From Larix sibirica (Eukaryota; Streptophyta; Pinopsida; Pinales; Pinaceae), in the NCBI GenBank assembly GCA_004151065.3, contig NWUY0303892162.1:1-10871 (forward strand): a DNA stretch of 10,871 nucleotides, written 5' to 3'. A program made the translations under genes and the position numbers. Below the pieces are notes generated by a model. The model was not told where the DNA came from, ran no database searches, and saw only the letters and a list, made by a program, of their open reading frames with translations. Position 1 is the stretch's first letter; the number at the start of each line of letters is the position of its first letter. Below are positions 1 through 7,767 of the stretch, one piece after another.

Positions 1-503
1 CCACGTTGCATGGAAGAGACCTGCAAAGGTATATGAATTTGATCAAATGAAGAGATGTGAATGTAACATCCTTCACCCTACCAGAGATAAATAAATTATT
101 CCTAGACAAATTTTTGCTACCAATGTTTGAACAACATGGGATTGCAAAGCTAAGGGAGATCCAAAAGATGCAAGGAGAATATACCTAGGATTATGGACAG
201 TGATTCAAGGATGTAATGGTGAAATTCTCATTCCCTATGCATGAAAATCACCACAAGGAATGGATTATTCAATGGTTTTTTCCCCTGACTAGAATTCTGT
301 TGTCACAACAGGTTCTGGATTTTCCTTGAAGTGCTCCAGAACGAGATATGAATATTGAAGCAATGGCTAATTAACTGATTGGCACCAAATCTTGAGCTTC
401 ATCATCTACTGTTGAGTTATCACAAGTACAAATCCAACTTACTACTCTAATTGAAAGGATTCAGAAGTTGATTGTATCAAAGCCAAGTTGAACAAAGATA
501 AGG

Positions 504-545
504 TGCACATGATGTATGACAGAAGGCCATCATGTATCAGAATGT
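504..545 (+). other. CCHC zinc knuckle 1 (RNA-binding motif of gag)
   Basis: The codons give C-x2-C-x4-H-x4-C exactly: Cys at 504 and 513, His at 528, Cys at 543. One stop (TGA, 510-512) falls inside the first loop. A CGA arginine codon changed by a C-to-T transition would explain it. All four metal ligands survive, which is unusual in an element this decayed. Confidence 0.85.
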
Positions 546-890
546 CCCGCAATGAGGGGAGGAATAACCCCACCATGAGAATCATTTACTGATGGACCAA
601 GTGAAACTGTTGTGCAAATAGTTGCAACAAACCCATTTCATTGAGTTGTCCATCCCACCTGTCCAGATCCACAAAGATATTCTCCAAATGACTATTGTGA
701 TATTTTCAAAGTATTTTACCATTCACCATGACTCTACCAAGTCTTCCAAAAGTATTCTTCAATGCCAAATACAAGATACTATGGATTTTTTGGATCTACA
801 ATATATAGTACAGATAAATCTAGAGCCTTATATGCATTGATATAAAGTCTATACTGCTCCATATACCGAGTATTATATTAAACACAAGAA

Positions 891-1004
891 AGAGGGGGAG
901 GTAGAGGACGTAGAAGAGGTTTTGGGGTTGCATGAGGAGGAGGTTGTACAGGTCCGATTCAGTGTTACAATCGTAACGAGATTAGACATTTATCCTGATA
1001 CTAT
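891..1004 (+). other. Arg/Gly-rich stretch followed by decayed CCHC knuckle 2
   Basis: Positions 891-950 encode alternating Gly and Arg (RGGGRGRRRGFG type), a basic RNA-binding tract common in nucleocapsid regions. Directly after, 963-1004 encodes a knuckle-like segment with Cys at 963 and His at 987. The second ligand reads Arg (CGT at 972) and the fourth reads Tyr (TAT at 1002), each one base from a Cys codon (TGT). A TGA stop lies at 996. The frame is the same as for knuckle 1. Confidence 0.65.
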
Positions 1005-1021
1005 ACCTTATCTAAGAGACC

Positions 1022-1140
1022 TGGTGTAACTATTGCTGGACAAACACTGACACTATTGAAGAGCACCCAGAGCTTATTACAAATTGGGATGATCACACGA
1101 GACGATTATCAAATTTGATCAACTTTGAGCCACAAGAAGA
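1022..1140 (+). pseudogene. Decayed third knuckle and gag tail, one frame shifted
   Basis: After a one-base frame change near 1021 the sequence reads W-C-N-Y-C, with Cys at 1025 and 1034. The expected His is Asp (1049) and the last Cys is His (1064). It is followed by PELITNWDDHTRR and a short NLINFEP segment. The spacing fits C-x2-C-x4-H-x4-C, so this appears to be a third nucleocapsid knuckle that lost two ligands. Each change is separately visible; calling it a knuckle rests on spacing and on its position directly after knuckle 2. Confidence 0.5.
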
Positions 1141-1610
1141 CCATAGTCTTGTAGTATTTTTTGTTACCAAAGGAATAGTGACAATGGGGATATATCAAAA
1201 TAGTATGAATTCACTTGTGATAAGAAAATAATGAGAGGTGAATTATGACCTAGTACATTAAAAATAAATTTTCTAGGACACTGTTGAAATGTTTAAAGAA
1301 ATGATGACTCCACCAATTAAAGATGTGGTAGGACCATCTCAGATATTAGAGTGGACGACACATTGAGATGTTGTGGAAGAGTTACAAATTTGGGGAAGGT
1401 AAGAGATCCTGTCTTTCTATGGTTCCCCTTATTAAGGGATATTTTGGATGATGAAAATGCAACTTGCAAGTTACAGAAAACCCTTCATGAAATGAATGGT
1501 GTTCCAAAATCCAATGAAGAAATATGTGCCATGCTTTGAAAAAGAACAACTTGGTTTTTGCAGAAGCAGTGGAGGAAGAGGACCAAATGGGAAATCCGAT
1601 TGGATGCTCA
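1141..1610 (+). other. Gag-protease linker of the gypsy element, not assigned
   Basis: This stretch lies between the last knuckle and the protease-like segment. Short open pieces exist in several frames (for example 1351-1539, about 62 codons, with acidic and Leu-rich content), but I recognise no domain. It is most likely the poorly conserved polyprotein linker of the same element. Confidence 0.4.
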
Positions 1611-1611
1611 A

Positions 1612-1980
1612 GTCCATGGATATGATATCAAGAATGCAATGCTAGTTTTGGGATCTGATATCAACATACTCCCAAAGAAGTACTAGGATTCCATGGGCTT
1701 TCCCTTGCTTGTCTACACTCCTATTCAGTTGAGAATGGAAAACCAATATTGCATATTTCTGATTGCATGGTTGGATAATGTCAAAGTATATTCACCAGGC
1801 ATAAATACCTTCACTAATTTCAAAGTAATTGATATTATGGGTGGGATTGATCCATATCCAACATTGATAGAAATATAATAGACCTATGAGAACTTTGGGG
1901 TGATTGTCTTGAAAAATTAAACAATGAATTTTGAAACCGATGACATGAAGGTTACACAACCTCTAGACCCACTAAGGAGA
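1612..1980 (+). pseudogene. Aspartic protease-like segment of gypsy pol
   Basis: One frame (codons starting at 1612, 1615 and so on) reads VHGYDIKNAMLVLGSDINILP, then MGFPLLVYTPIQLRMEN, a hydrophobic segment, then FKVIDIMGG, DPYPTLIEI and further on YENFGVIVLKN and KVTQPLDPL. This is the layout of retropepsins in plant gypsy elements: an active-site loop, a flap region and a hydrophobic strand before the conserved D-x-Y-P block. Retropepsins cut the polyprotein and act as dimers. At the active site the family carries Asp-Ser/Thr-Gly; here the text is L-G-S-D-I-N, which fits loss of two codons including the catalytic Asp. Stops occur at 1684-1686 and at about 1876-1881. The fold call is moderately secure; enzyme activity is excluded. 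Confidence 0.7.
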
Positions 1981-2230
1981 CCATAATACACTAAACCAAT
2001 ACATGGGAATATGGAAACAGATATTATGGATAAAATATATTCTCTAATAATAAGAATAAGGGGGGACTATGTCAATCCTACATTAGACGATTTGTAAGAT
2101 GGATAAGATGGAGAAGTATTCATTCCTTAGATAGCGATTCTGAAGAAGTAGGGGATGAATAGTATGATTGGTGACATGAGCTATCCTCTCGATGATGAGC
2201 AATGATAAAATCGATCCTTGGGATATGATT
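1981..2230 (+). pseudogene. Post-protease linker of gypsy polyprotein
   Basis: The protease frame continues as YTKPIHGNMETDIMDKIYSL and RGDYVNPTLDD until about 2095. There the better reading moves to another frame, with an acidic stretch W-R-S-I-H-S-L-D-S-D-S-E-E-V at about 2109-2150. The acidic, Ser/Asp-rich composition suggests an unstructured linker. I recognise no catalytic motif. One frameshift and several stops are visible. Confidence 0.5.
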
Positions 2231-2231
2231 T

Positions 2232-2800
2232 GAAGTTTCGGATCCTCCAGTACATGATGAAATCAACGACTTGGATGGGTTTCTTCAGAAAATGAACTCA
2301 TGTGTCACGAAAGAACATCCTGGATACAAAACTCAAAGGAATCCCTGCAAGATGGTGGGAAATGCATACAAATGATATACATGATTGGGACACAATACAA
2401 CTAGGTTTGATGCTCTGGTTCAAACCTTTCAAACATTCCAATAGAGTTGCGGAAATTTAAATGGTCCAGAAGAATATTTTTCGCTCACATCAATCAATGA
2501 AAAAAATAATGGCACACTTATGGATTATAACTAGAATTTTGGGTTCATCAGTTCTTTCAGGAGTAAGGAACTATTCCCAAATATTGGCACCTATATGAAG
2601 AAACATAGTGACAATTTGGGTGTTGGAAGAAGCTAAGCACAATATTTTTCCAAGATTTTTCCTTCTTCGCAATTAGAAATTCAATGATAAAGGCACTTCC
2701 TGTAATATGAGAAACTCTAGTCACTAATAAATTGCAGAATTTCGAAATTTCATAAATATACCCCTTCCACCAACAATTACTTGGTATGGTCATCTCAATT
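2232..2800 (+). pseudogene. Second gag-like (Retrotrans_gag-type) block between protease and RT
   Basis: Positions 2232-2295 read EVSDPPVHDEINDLDGFLQK. A frame change leads to KLKGIPARWWEMHTNDIHDW at about 2329-2388, and another to HQFFQE-stop-GTIPKYWHLYEE at 2546-2605, with KKLSTIFFQDFSF after that. The order (proline- and acid-rich start, a helix ending in A-R-W-W, a His and a Trp spaced downstream, then a Phe-rich helix) is that of the Retrotrans_gag capsid domain, where A-x-x-W-W and a later W-x-x-L/F-x-x-x-F are hallmarks. This block lies after protease, which is unusual, since the standard order is gag, protease, RT. At least two frameshifts and several stops are present. It could be a duplicated capsid domain or a lineage-specific helical domain; homology to capsid is an inference from these spaced residues. 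Confidence 0.5.
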
Positions 2801-2987
2801 CCAGAAATGGAATCCTCTCTCTATTATGCAAAGGTCGAAAAAAAGAACTCAAACTCTGATGACTTGGAACACCTTAGGTACCTAACCTTCAATGAACCCA
2901 AGGGATCTTGGAAGTACAATAATGGAAACCTAAAGAAACTCAAGATTTATATACACAACCTCTCAAGCTACAGAATTAGTTAACATT
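2801..2987 (+). other. Pre-RT linker, Lys/Ser/Asn-rich, not assigned
   Basis: A 65-codon open stretch (2786-2983) is rich in Lys, Ser and Asn. I see no domain. It sits where gypsy polyproteins have a flexible tether before RT, and decay may have created the open frame by chance. Confidence 0.35.
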
Positions 2988-3930
2988 TGCACAAAAGACA
3001 AACCACAAATGTTGGCCATAGTAGACTATTGGGATGAACAAATGATATCTAAAATTGTATCCCTCTTGAAAGAATACAAAGATCTGTTTCTGTATAATTT
3101 TACAGAGCTCAAAGAGATCTAGGGTGATCTAGGAGAGATGAATATTGTCTTGAAACCTGATACCAAACTAGTGAAGCAACGATGATATAGGTTGAACCCT
3201 CAAGTGAAACCGAAAGTAAAGAAGGAAATTGACCAGATGATGAATGTTGGTCTAAGTTTTCCTATATATGAGTTCAAATGGATCAACCCTATAGTTATTT
3301 AATATCAAATAAATAAGGACACTGAGGATATTAGAGTCTGTTTCGAATACCGAAGTTTGAATTATGCATGTGTTCGCAACCCATTTCCGACACCCTTTAG
3401 CGATGAAGTGTTGGATCAAGTAGCCAGGAATGTGGCCTACTATTATACATATGAGTTCTCTGGATATTACTAGGTTCAGATCACATAAGAATATAAAAGG
3501 AAGACAAAATTTACAATAAAATGGGGTTCATTCACTTACAATATCATGCCTTTTGGACTAAAGAATGCACCTACCTTCTTTTCAAGGATTCTGATAGCAA
3601 CTTTCAAGGATTTCCTTCATAATTTCCTGAAGGGTGACATGGATGATTGGATAGTTTATAGCCTACTAAAAGATATTGTAGCATTATTCTGGTTAATGTT
3701 AGATCATTGTTTCTGGATGCAAATCTCCTTGAAATTGCAGAAAAGGTATTTTCTGCATCCCCTTTGGAAGCTTATTGGGACATATTGTTTGTTGCAATGG
3801 ATTTCTGGTAGACCCTGTGAAGATCATTTTTATTGTGAATCTCCCAACCCCTATGTCTGTGAAATAGTTGTGATCCACTTTGGGACATACAGAATGCTAC
3901 AGATGGTTTATCTACACCTCTTTTAGAACA
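2988..3930 (+). pseudogene. Reverse transcriptase of the gypsy element
   Basis: A single frame (codons starting at 2988) runs to about 3750 with in-frame stops. It opens with MLAIVDYWDEQM and KEYKDLF, the usual N-terminal extension, then LKPDTKLVKQR and VKKEIDQMMNVG (fingers), DIRVCFEYRSLN (equivalent of the V-D-Y/L-R-x-L-N block), NPFPTPFSDEVLDQV, then TKFTIKWGSFTYNIMPFGLKNAP with MPFGLKNAP at 3546-3572. The catalytic Y-x-D-D box reads D-M-D-D at 3636-3647, followed by WIVYS. A one-base shift near 3750 moves the thumb and connection (LLGHIVCCNGF, VDPVKI, then STLGHTECYRWFIY) to the next frame. Stops at 3300-3302 (TAA) and 3471-3473 (TAG) sit where the family usually has Gln, consistent with C-to-T decay. 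RT copies the element RNA into cDNA; this copy cannot. Confidence 0.92.
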
Positions 3931-4480
3931 ACTATTGAAGAAAGAAGAAGCATTCCACTAGACCGTGGATTGCAAAATATATTTTGCAATACTCAAAGAA
4001 AAAATGGTCAACATTCCCATCCTTACGTTTCCTAACTAGGTAAAATAATTTCATGTACATATTGATGCATCTGGAATTTCCCTGGGTGTTGTGTGGACCC
4101 AACCTAGGGAAGGAGATCTTGATCATCTTATATGCTTCATTAGCAGGAAAAAATATCAGGATTAGCACAACTACATGACTATATAAAGGGAAGGATTACC
4201 GTGATGATTTATGCCTTGCATGGGTTCCTCCATTGATTACTGGGAGGGAACTTCGATTTTTTCATAGATCATTAAGCTCTCAAGTATCTAGTAAACATAC
4301 TTGTTCTAGAAATATGGATTTTCCAGTGGTTACTTTTATTCCAGTAATTCTCTTTTGATGTAATAGTCAAGCTAGGGAAGTACAATTATGAGCTTGATCA
4401 CTTGTTGAGAATAGAAATAGGGGAATCTGAAAGACCAATTGATGATCAACTACTTGATGCAATTTTTTCTTGAGTTGAGG
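3931..4480 (+). pseudogene. RNase H domain of the gypsy element
   Basis: After the connection segment (LLEQLLKKEEAFH, then ILKEKMVNIPIL), the frame at 4052 reads HVHIDASGISLGVVWTQP, holding the first catalytic Asp at 4064-4066. It continues with GDLDHLICFISRKK. The expected Glu follows in stop-R-E-G-L-P near 4190. A frame change then gives VMIYALHGFLH, a stop, LLGGNFDFFIDH (third acidic position), ALKYLVN, WLLLFQ, FDVIVKLGKYNYELDHLLRIE (last acidic position). All four acidic positions of the D-E-D-D set are still readable, but across two frames and with about eight stops. In the living element this domain removes RNA from the RNA-DNA hybrid. The tail after about 4415 (DDQLLDAIFS and onward) leads towards integrase. 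Confidence 0.88.
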
Positions 4481-4559
4481 CTATTCTAGATCACTTAGAA
4501 GAAGTAACGTTGTTTCTGACAATCAAGAGAGCATCAGAGAACTATTCCATGACTAAAAA

Positions 4560-5725
4560 TCACCATTTAGTTGTAAAAGATGCAAAGTATGAACTATTTG
4601 TGGGATAAATCTACAAGTTGGGCATAGACAGAATTCCGCGCCGCTGTGTGCTAGACCATGAAAGATAGGACATTATTTGGGAATTTGACATTGATGTCAT
4701 GGCTGGCCATGTTGGCAAAAAGAAACTAGAAGGAATATTCTCCAGGTTGGATTATGGTGGTCGACAATGTTTAAGGACGCTAAAGCTTACACAAGAACAT
4801 GTGATGTTTTACAACATGTTGGTAATCCTTCTTGATGGAATGAGCTCTCTCTCCAACCTATATGTGCCTTAAAACCATTTGAAAAGTTGGCAGTTGATTT
4901 CCTTGGGCCCATTAATCCTCCTTCGAAATACTCAAAAACTCACTATATAATTATCGCAACATATTATTTAACTAGATGGGTCGAAACAACACTGGTACGA
5001 TATTGCTCCGCAGATATGACAACTCAATTCATTTAAGAGAACATCATCAATCCATTTGGATGTCTAGAATCCTCACTGATGACTAAGGCACACATTTCAT
5101 TGACAAAATAATTTCTGATACAACATTACAAAAGCAATCCATATCATCCACAAGCAAATGGCATAGTGGAATCTTTCAATAAAATTTTAGAGATAGGGAT
5201 AACAAAGGTATGTTGCACAAATCAGGATGATTGGGATGAAAGAATTCTCATAGTACTATGGGAATATAGGACCACTACAAAGAAAATTCACAAGCAGATT
5301 CCATTTCATCTGGTATATGGATGAGAAGCAGTGGTTCCCACAGAGTTCATTGATCCCAGTATGTACATTGTGCATGCCACTCATATGAACGAAGAATATT
5401 TAGTTACATAATGTTTATAGAACTAATAGAATTATAAGAATCAGGATTTCTATCCAATTACCATGCAATAATATTAAAAGCAATACAAAAAGCCTGACAT
5501 GACCACCATATCAAGAGGAAACATTTTACAAAATGTGACCAAGTCTTATTCTATGATAGTGATTTCCCAAAGGACTGAGGAAAGCTTTAGATGAATTGGT
5601 AGGAACCATTCATTGTTCCAGTGATGAAATATTCAAACTCTATTAAACTAGTGCAACTCGATGTCATTCTTAAACTAGGTTGGACGAATGGAACATGCCT
5701 AAAGCCCTACATCATTGCTCAATAA
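4560..5725 (+). pseudogene. Integrase of the gypsy element
   Basis: The N-terminal zinc-binding region reads IPRRCVLDHER and, further on, AGHVGKKKLEG (two His). It then shifts frame to GLWWSTMFKDAKAYTRTCDVLQH at 4749-4820, where the second Cys of the C-x2-C pair is Leu. The catalytic core starts at LKPFEKLAVDFLGPINPP with the first Asp at 4896-4898. The second, in ILTDD-stop-GTHF, is at about 5081-5083 after a one-base shift. The Glu in NPYHPQANGIVESFNK is at 5169-5171. Only about 29 residues fit between the second Asp and Glu, short of the usual 35, so a small deletion is likely. Then come DDWDERILIVLWEYRTT, PFHLVYG and VVPTEF. The C-terminal tail (DHHIKRKHFTKCDQVLFYDS, KL-stop-MNW-stop-EPFIV) resembles the GPY/F module and ends at TAA 5723-5725. 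Integrase inserts cDNA into the host genome. Confidence 0.92.
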
Positions 5726-6321
5726 TTTTGCAAGAGATAACTCCTATCATAGGGAGTGAGTTAGAATAAGAGCTAGTTTTGCAGCTTTGTTTTTGGCTTG
5801 TTGCATCAATCTAGTTATTTGTCCCAGTCACTTGTGTTTTGTGTGGCAGTTTTTGTAGGTCATGAGTTAGCTAGTTCGAACCATTGCAGTCAGGAAACCC
5901 AACATATTGAGTCAGTTGCATTCATTGCAATGTCGCATCAATCAACCCTACACCTAGGGCTCATCATTACCATGTCACCTCACACTGACCCAAATATTTT
6001 GTACCCAAATGCATTATGGCATGATTACGTCACACTTGTCATGGATCATGAAAAATAAATGATCTCTATCTCCACTCTCACCAAATAATTCTTACATCAT
6101 CACCCTATATAATCCACATATGTCGAAAAGCCAACATCTCATCATATGGTATCCTTATAAATTGAATCTCTTTGCACTAGCACAATGCACCATCTTGAAA
6201 TTATGGTTTCCTATCATCACTCTATAATATCCATGAAGAAGATAGTTCTCCAACCATGCCTATTCACCCATATAATCCCAGATAAGAACCTCTATCCCAA
6301 AATGAGCCCAACCTCAAAATC
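5726..6321 (+). other. Non-coding stretch after integrase; probable 3' part of gypsy element or unrelated repeat
   Basis: No domain is recognised. An 86-codon open stretch (5798-6058) begins with a hydrophobic run and then becomes His/Ser/Thr-rich; it has no family I know and may be chance. The second half is A/C-rich with CCTATATAATCC at about 6102-6113, which could be a TATA box of an LTR, but no matching LTR copy exists in the window to test this. Confidence 0.35.
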
Positions 6322-6490
6322 TGTTAGCATTTTGTAGCTCGGAGGCACTCCTGCATCAGGTGCCTAGGTGCAGGGGTCCGAGAACTTATGAAGTCTCATT
6401 AAATATTCATAAAGTGACTTTATGAGCTTTTATTAAAGTACTTTATGATGTGACCTTTTAATTTAAAAGTGATATGTACTTTATAGTGAT
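6322..6490 (+). repeat. LTR-like fragment, upstream part, interrupted by LINE
   Basis: The stretch starts with TGTTAG, a common LTR start, and contains a GC-rich hairpin. It then runs into AT-rich text with repeated AAGTGACTTT-like words (6412-6421, then AAAGTACTTTATGATGTGACC and AAAGTGATATG). The same words reappear right after the LINE tail (8054-8062 and 8069-8078). Both flanks therefore appear to belong to one repeat. I cannot name the family. Confidence 0.35.
6338..6382. repeat. GC-rich imperfect hairpin
   Basis: CTCGGA (6338-6343) pairs with TCCGAG (6377-6382). Inside it, CCTGCA (6350-6355) pairs with TGCAGG (6369-6374), with a small unpaired bulge between the two stems. The loop holds further self-complementary words (GGCAC and GTGCC). 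It stands out in otherwise AT-rich surroundings. Confidence 0.7.
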
Positions 6491-6609
6491 TTATCAATTC
6501 ACCACTGCAATCGTGGGTTTCGGCACACCATCTCGGTTTGCAGGGTATCCTAGCTATGGAATGAGATTTATATACACGAGCGTTACATTCGGGTTGTATC
6601 CACCTGTCA

Positions 6610-7767
6610 ATGGGTGCGGACATACTAGCTTGGTCGAGGAACACTGCAACAGGGCAGGTGACGACGGCAATGGCATATGACACATTTTTTCCAGCCGGTT
6701 CCTCTGCTGTCTGGTGGTATGGGTTGCTATGGCAGTGGCACATCCCGATCAAGGTCAAGGTGTTCACTTGGTTGGCACTAGAGGACAAACTTTTGTTTTG
6801 GTCAAAATTGCAACGACGTGGGTTTATTGGACCGGGTGTTTGTAGTCTGTGTAAACTGGGGGATGATGGGGGCGTTCACCTATTTTTTAACTGTGCATTC
6901 AGCTTACAAGTGTGGGATTTGGTCAGGCACTCAACGGTGGTCTTGCCAAATTGGTATGATTGCTCACTGTCAAGTAACTTACAAGCCTGCCATGTTTTAA
7001 ATTGTGGTGCTGCTGAATTATTCTGTCTAGTATTGTGGGCCATTTGGAAGGCAAGGAATTTAGCTATATTTGAAGATAAGTATATTCAACCGGGATGGGT
7101 GGCGCAGAATGCGGTGATGGCTCTGTTTGAAGCAGGCGGTGGGGTAAGGAATTTAGCTATATTTGAAGATAAGTATATTCAACCGGAATGGGTGGCGCAG
7201 AATGCGGTGATGGCTCTATTTGAAGCGGGCGGCGGTGGAGTGAATAAAAAGTCTGATAAAACTATTTGCAGAACCACCACCACTCTTTTGTCGGCATTGG
7301 TTGGTTATTTTGATGGGGCCTCACAGGTGTTGGGATTACACTGTGGGGAAAGCGGGGTCATTATAATATATCATGGCATTTTCTATAATATCTGGATGAA
7401 CTTTGGTTCGGGGACAAACACCAAAAGCGAGATTTGTGCACTATGTATGATCCTATATTTTGCAAGTATGAGAAATCTGGAACTTCGGCAGATTGTGGGT
7501 GATTCACAAGTGGTAATCAACTGGATTAACCATTTGAGGAGTATCAATTCCATCGCTCTTTCTCAATGGCTGATCAAGATTAGGTCTCTGCATCAACTTT
7601 TTCAGGGCATCCAGTACTCACATATTCCCCTTGCTAAGAATGGCCCTGCAAACGCCCTCTCGAAGCATGCTCTTCATTCTTTGGAGGGTACACTATTTTT
7701 GGAGCTTTGGGATGGCGATATTATTAGGGAAGCAAGCATCCTTTTTTCTTTCTTCTTTTTGTACTGA
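6610..7767 (+). CDS. LINE ORF2 C-terminal part: zf-RVT and RNase H (truncated)
   Basis: A 385-codon frame without a stop. Residues about 35-105 fit the reverse-transcriptase zinc-binding domain (zf-RVT): WW, then LWQWHIPIKVKVFTWLAL, then Cys78-x2-Cys81, His90 and Cys95 in HLFFNC, followed by VW. Residues 149-210 contain a 31-residue tandem duplication. Residues about 231-355 fit the plant LINE-type RNase H domain (RVT_3), with Asp235 in YFDGAS, Glu274 in KSEICAL and Asp298 in GDSQ. The fourth acidic position reads Asn348 (ANALSK, codon AAC at 7651-7653) where Asp is expected. The methionine at 6610 is only the first one in the open frame, not a native start, since ORF2 is normally over 1000 residues and the frame is open upstream to about 6562. 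RNase H would degrade template RNA during retrotransposition. A working product is unlikely without EN and RT. The family call is firm. Confidence 0.88.
   Translation: MGADILAWSRNTATGQVTTAMAYDTFFPAGSSAVWWYGLLWQWHIPIKVKVFTWLALEDKLLFWSKLQRRGFIGPGVCSLCKLGDDGGVHLFFNCAFSLQVWDLVRHSTVVLPNWYDCSLSSNLQACHVLNCGAAELFCLVLWAIWKARNLAIFEDKYIQPGWVAQNAVMALFEAGGGVRNLAIFEDKYIQPEWVAQNAVMALFEAGGGGVNKKSDKTICRTTTTLLSALVGYFDGASQVLGLHCGESGVIIIYHGIFYNIWMNFGSGTNTKSEICALCMILYFASMRNLELRQIVGDSQVVINWINHLRSINSIALSQWLIKIRSLHQLFQGIQYSHIPLAKNGPANALSKHALHSLEGTLFLELWDGDIIREASILFSFFFLY
7053..7238 (+). repeat. 93-bp in-frame tandem duplication inside the LINE frame
   Basis: Copy 1 spans 7053-7145 and copy 2 spans 7146-7238. Over the first 82 or so bases they differ at three positions (GGA/GAA, CTG/CTA, GCA/GCG), with further differences in the terminal GGC/GGT run. 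The unit encodes 31 residues beginning RNLAIFEDKYIQ and ending in a Gly run. It lies between the zf-RVT and RNase H domains, so it lengthens the linker without breaking either domain. Confidence 0.95.

Larger units (their letters stand above)
6..1020 (+). pseudogene. Gag remnant: capsid C-terminal part and nucleocapsid
   Basis: One reading frame (codons starting at 6, 9, 12 and so on) runs from the window edge to about 1020, broken only by in-frame stops. Positions 160-320 read EYT-stop-DYGQ-stop-FKDVMVKF followed by an aromatic-rich helix-like stretch (KEWIIQWFFPLTR). This resembles the second half of a Retrotrans_gag capsid domain. After a Ser/Thr/Gln-rich linker comes a CCHC zinc knuckle at 504-545, then a spacer, an Arg/Gly-rich run near 890-950 and a second, decayed knuckle at 963-1004. 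Gag normally builds the virus-like particle and its knuckles bind the element RNA. The preserved frame over about 1 kb despite many stops suggests decay mainly by base substitution. The capsid call is from pattern and context; the knuckle is the firm anchor. Confidence 0.75.
1..5725 (+). mobile_element. Degenerate Ty3/gypsy LTR retrotransposon, internal region
   Basis: Conceptual translation in shifting plus-strand frames gives a collinear gag, protease, reverse transcriptase, RNase H and integrase series. This order, with integrase after RNase H, is that of Ty3/gypsy (Metaviridae-type) elements and not of copia. Supporting words are MPFGLKNAP in RT, VHIDASG in RNase H, and LAVDFLGPINPP and NPYHPQANG in integrase. 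Dozens of in-frame stops and several single-base frameshifts show it is long dead. The 5' end lies outside the window, because the first bases already encode the middle of gag. No primer-binding site, polypurine tract or LTR pair was recognised. The wording resembles non-chromoviral plant lineages (Tat/Athila-like); no chromodomain was seen after integrase. The lineage is inference; the superfamily is secure. Confidence 0.93.

Noticed and set aside
2557-2793. 78-codon minus-strand open stretch
   Set aside because: Antisense to the gag-like block, whose plus-strand translation matches a gag pattern; the minus reading has no domain.
3932-4168. 78-codon minus-strand open stretch
   Set aside because: Antisense shadow of the RNase H domain, which is clear on the plus strand.
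5798-6058. 86-codon open stretch with hydrophobic start, considered as an env-like or signal-peptide gene
   Set aside because: No transmembrane pair, cleavage motif or known family text; short and within decayed repeat sequence, so chance is likely.
6420-6788. 122-codon minus-strand open stretch
   Set aside because: Overlaps the zf-RVT coding sequence in antisense; contains no recognisable motif.
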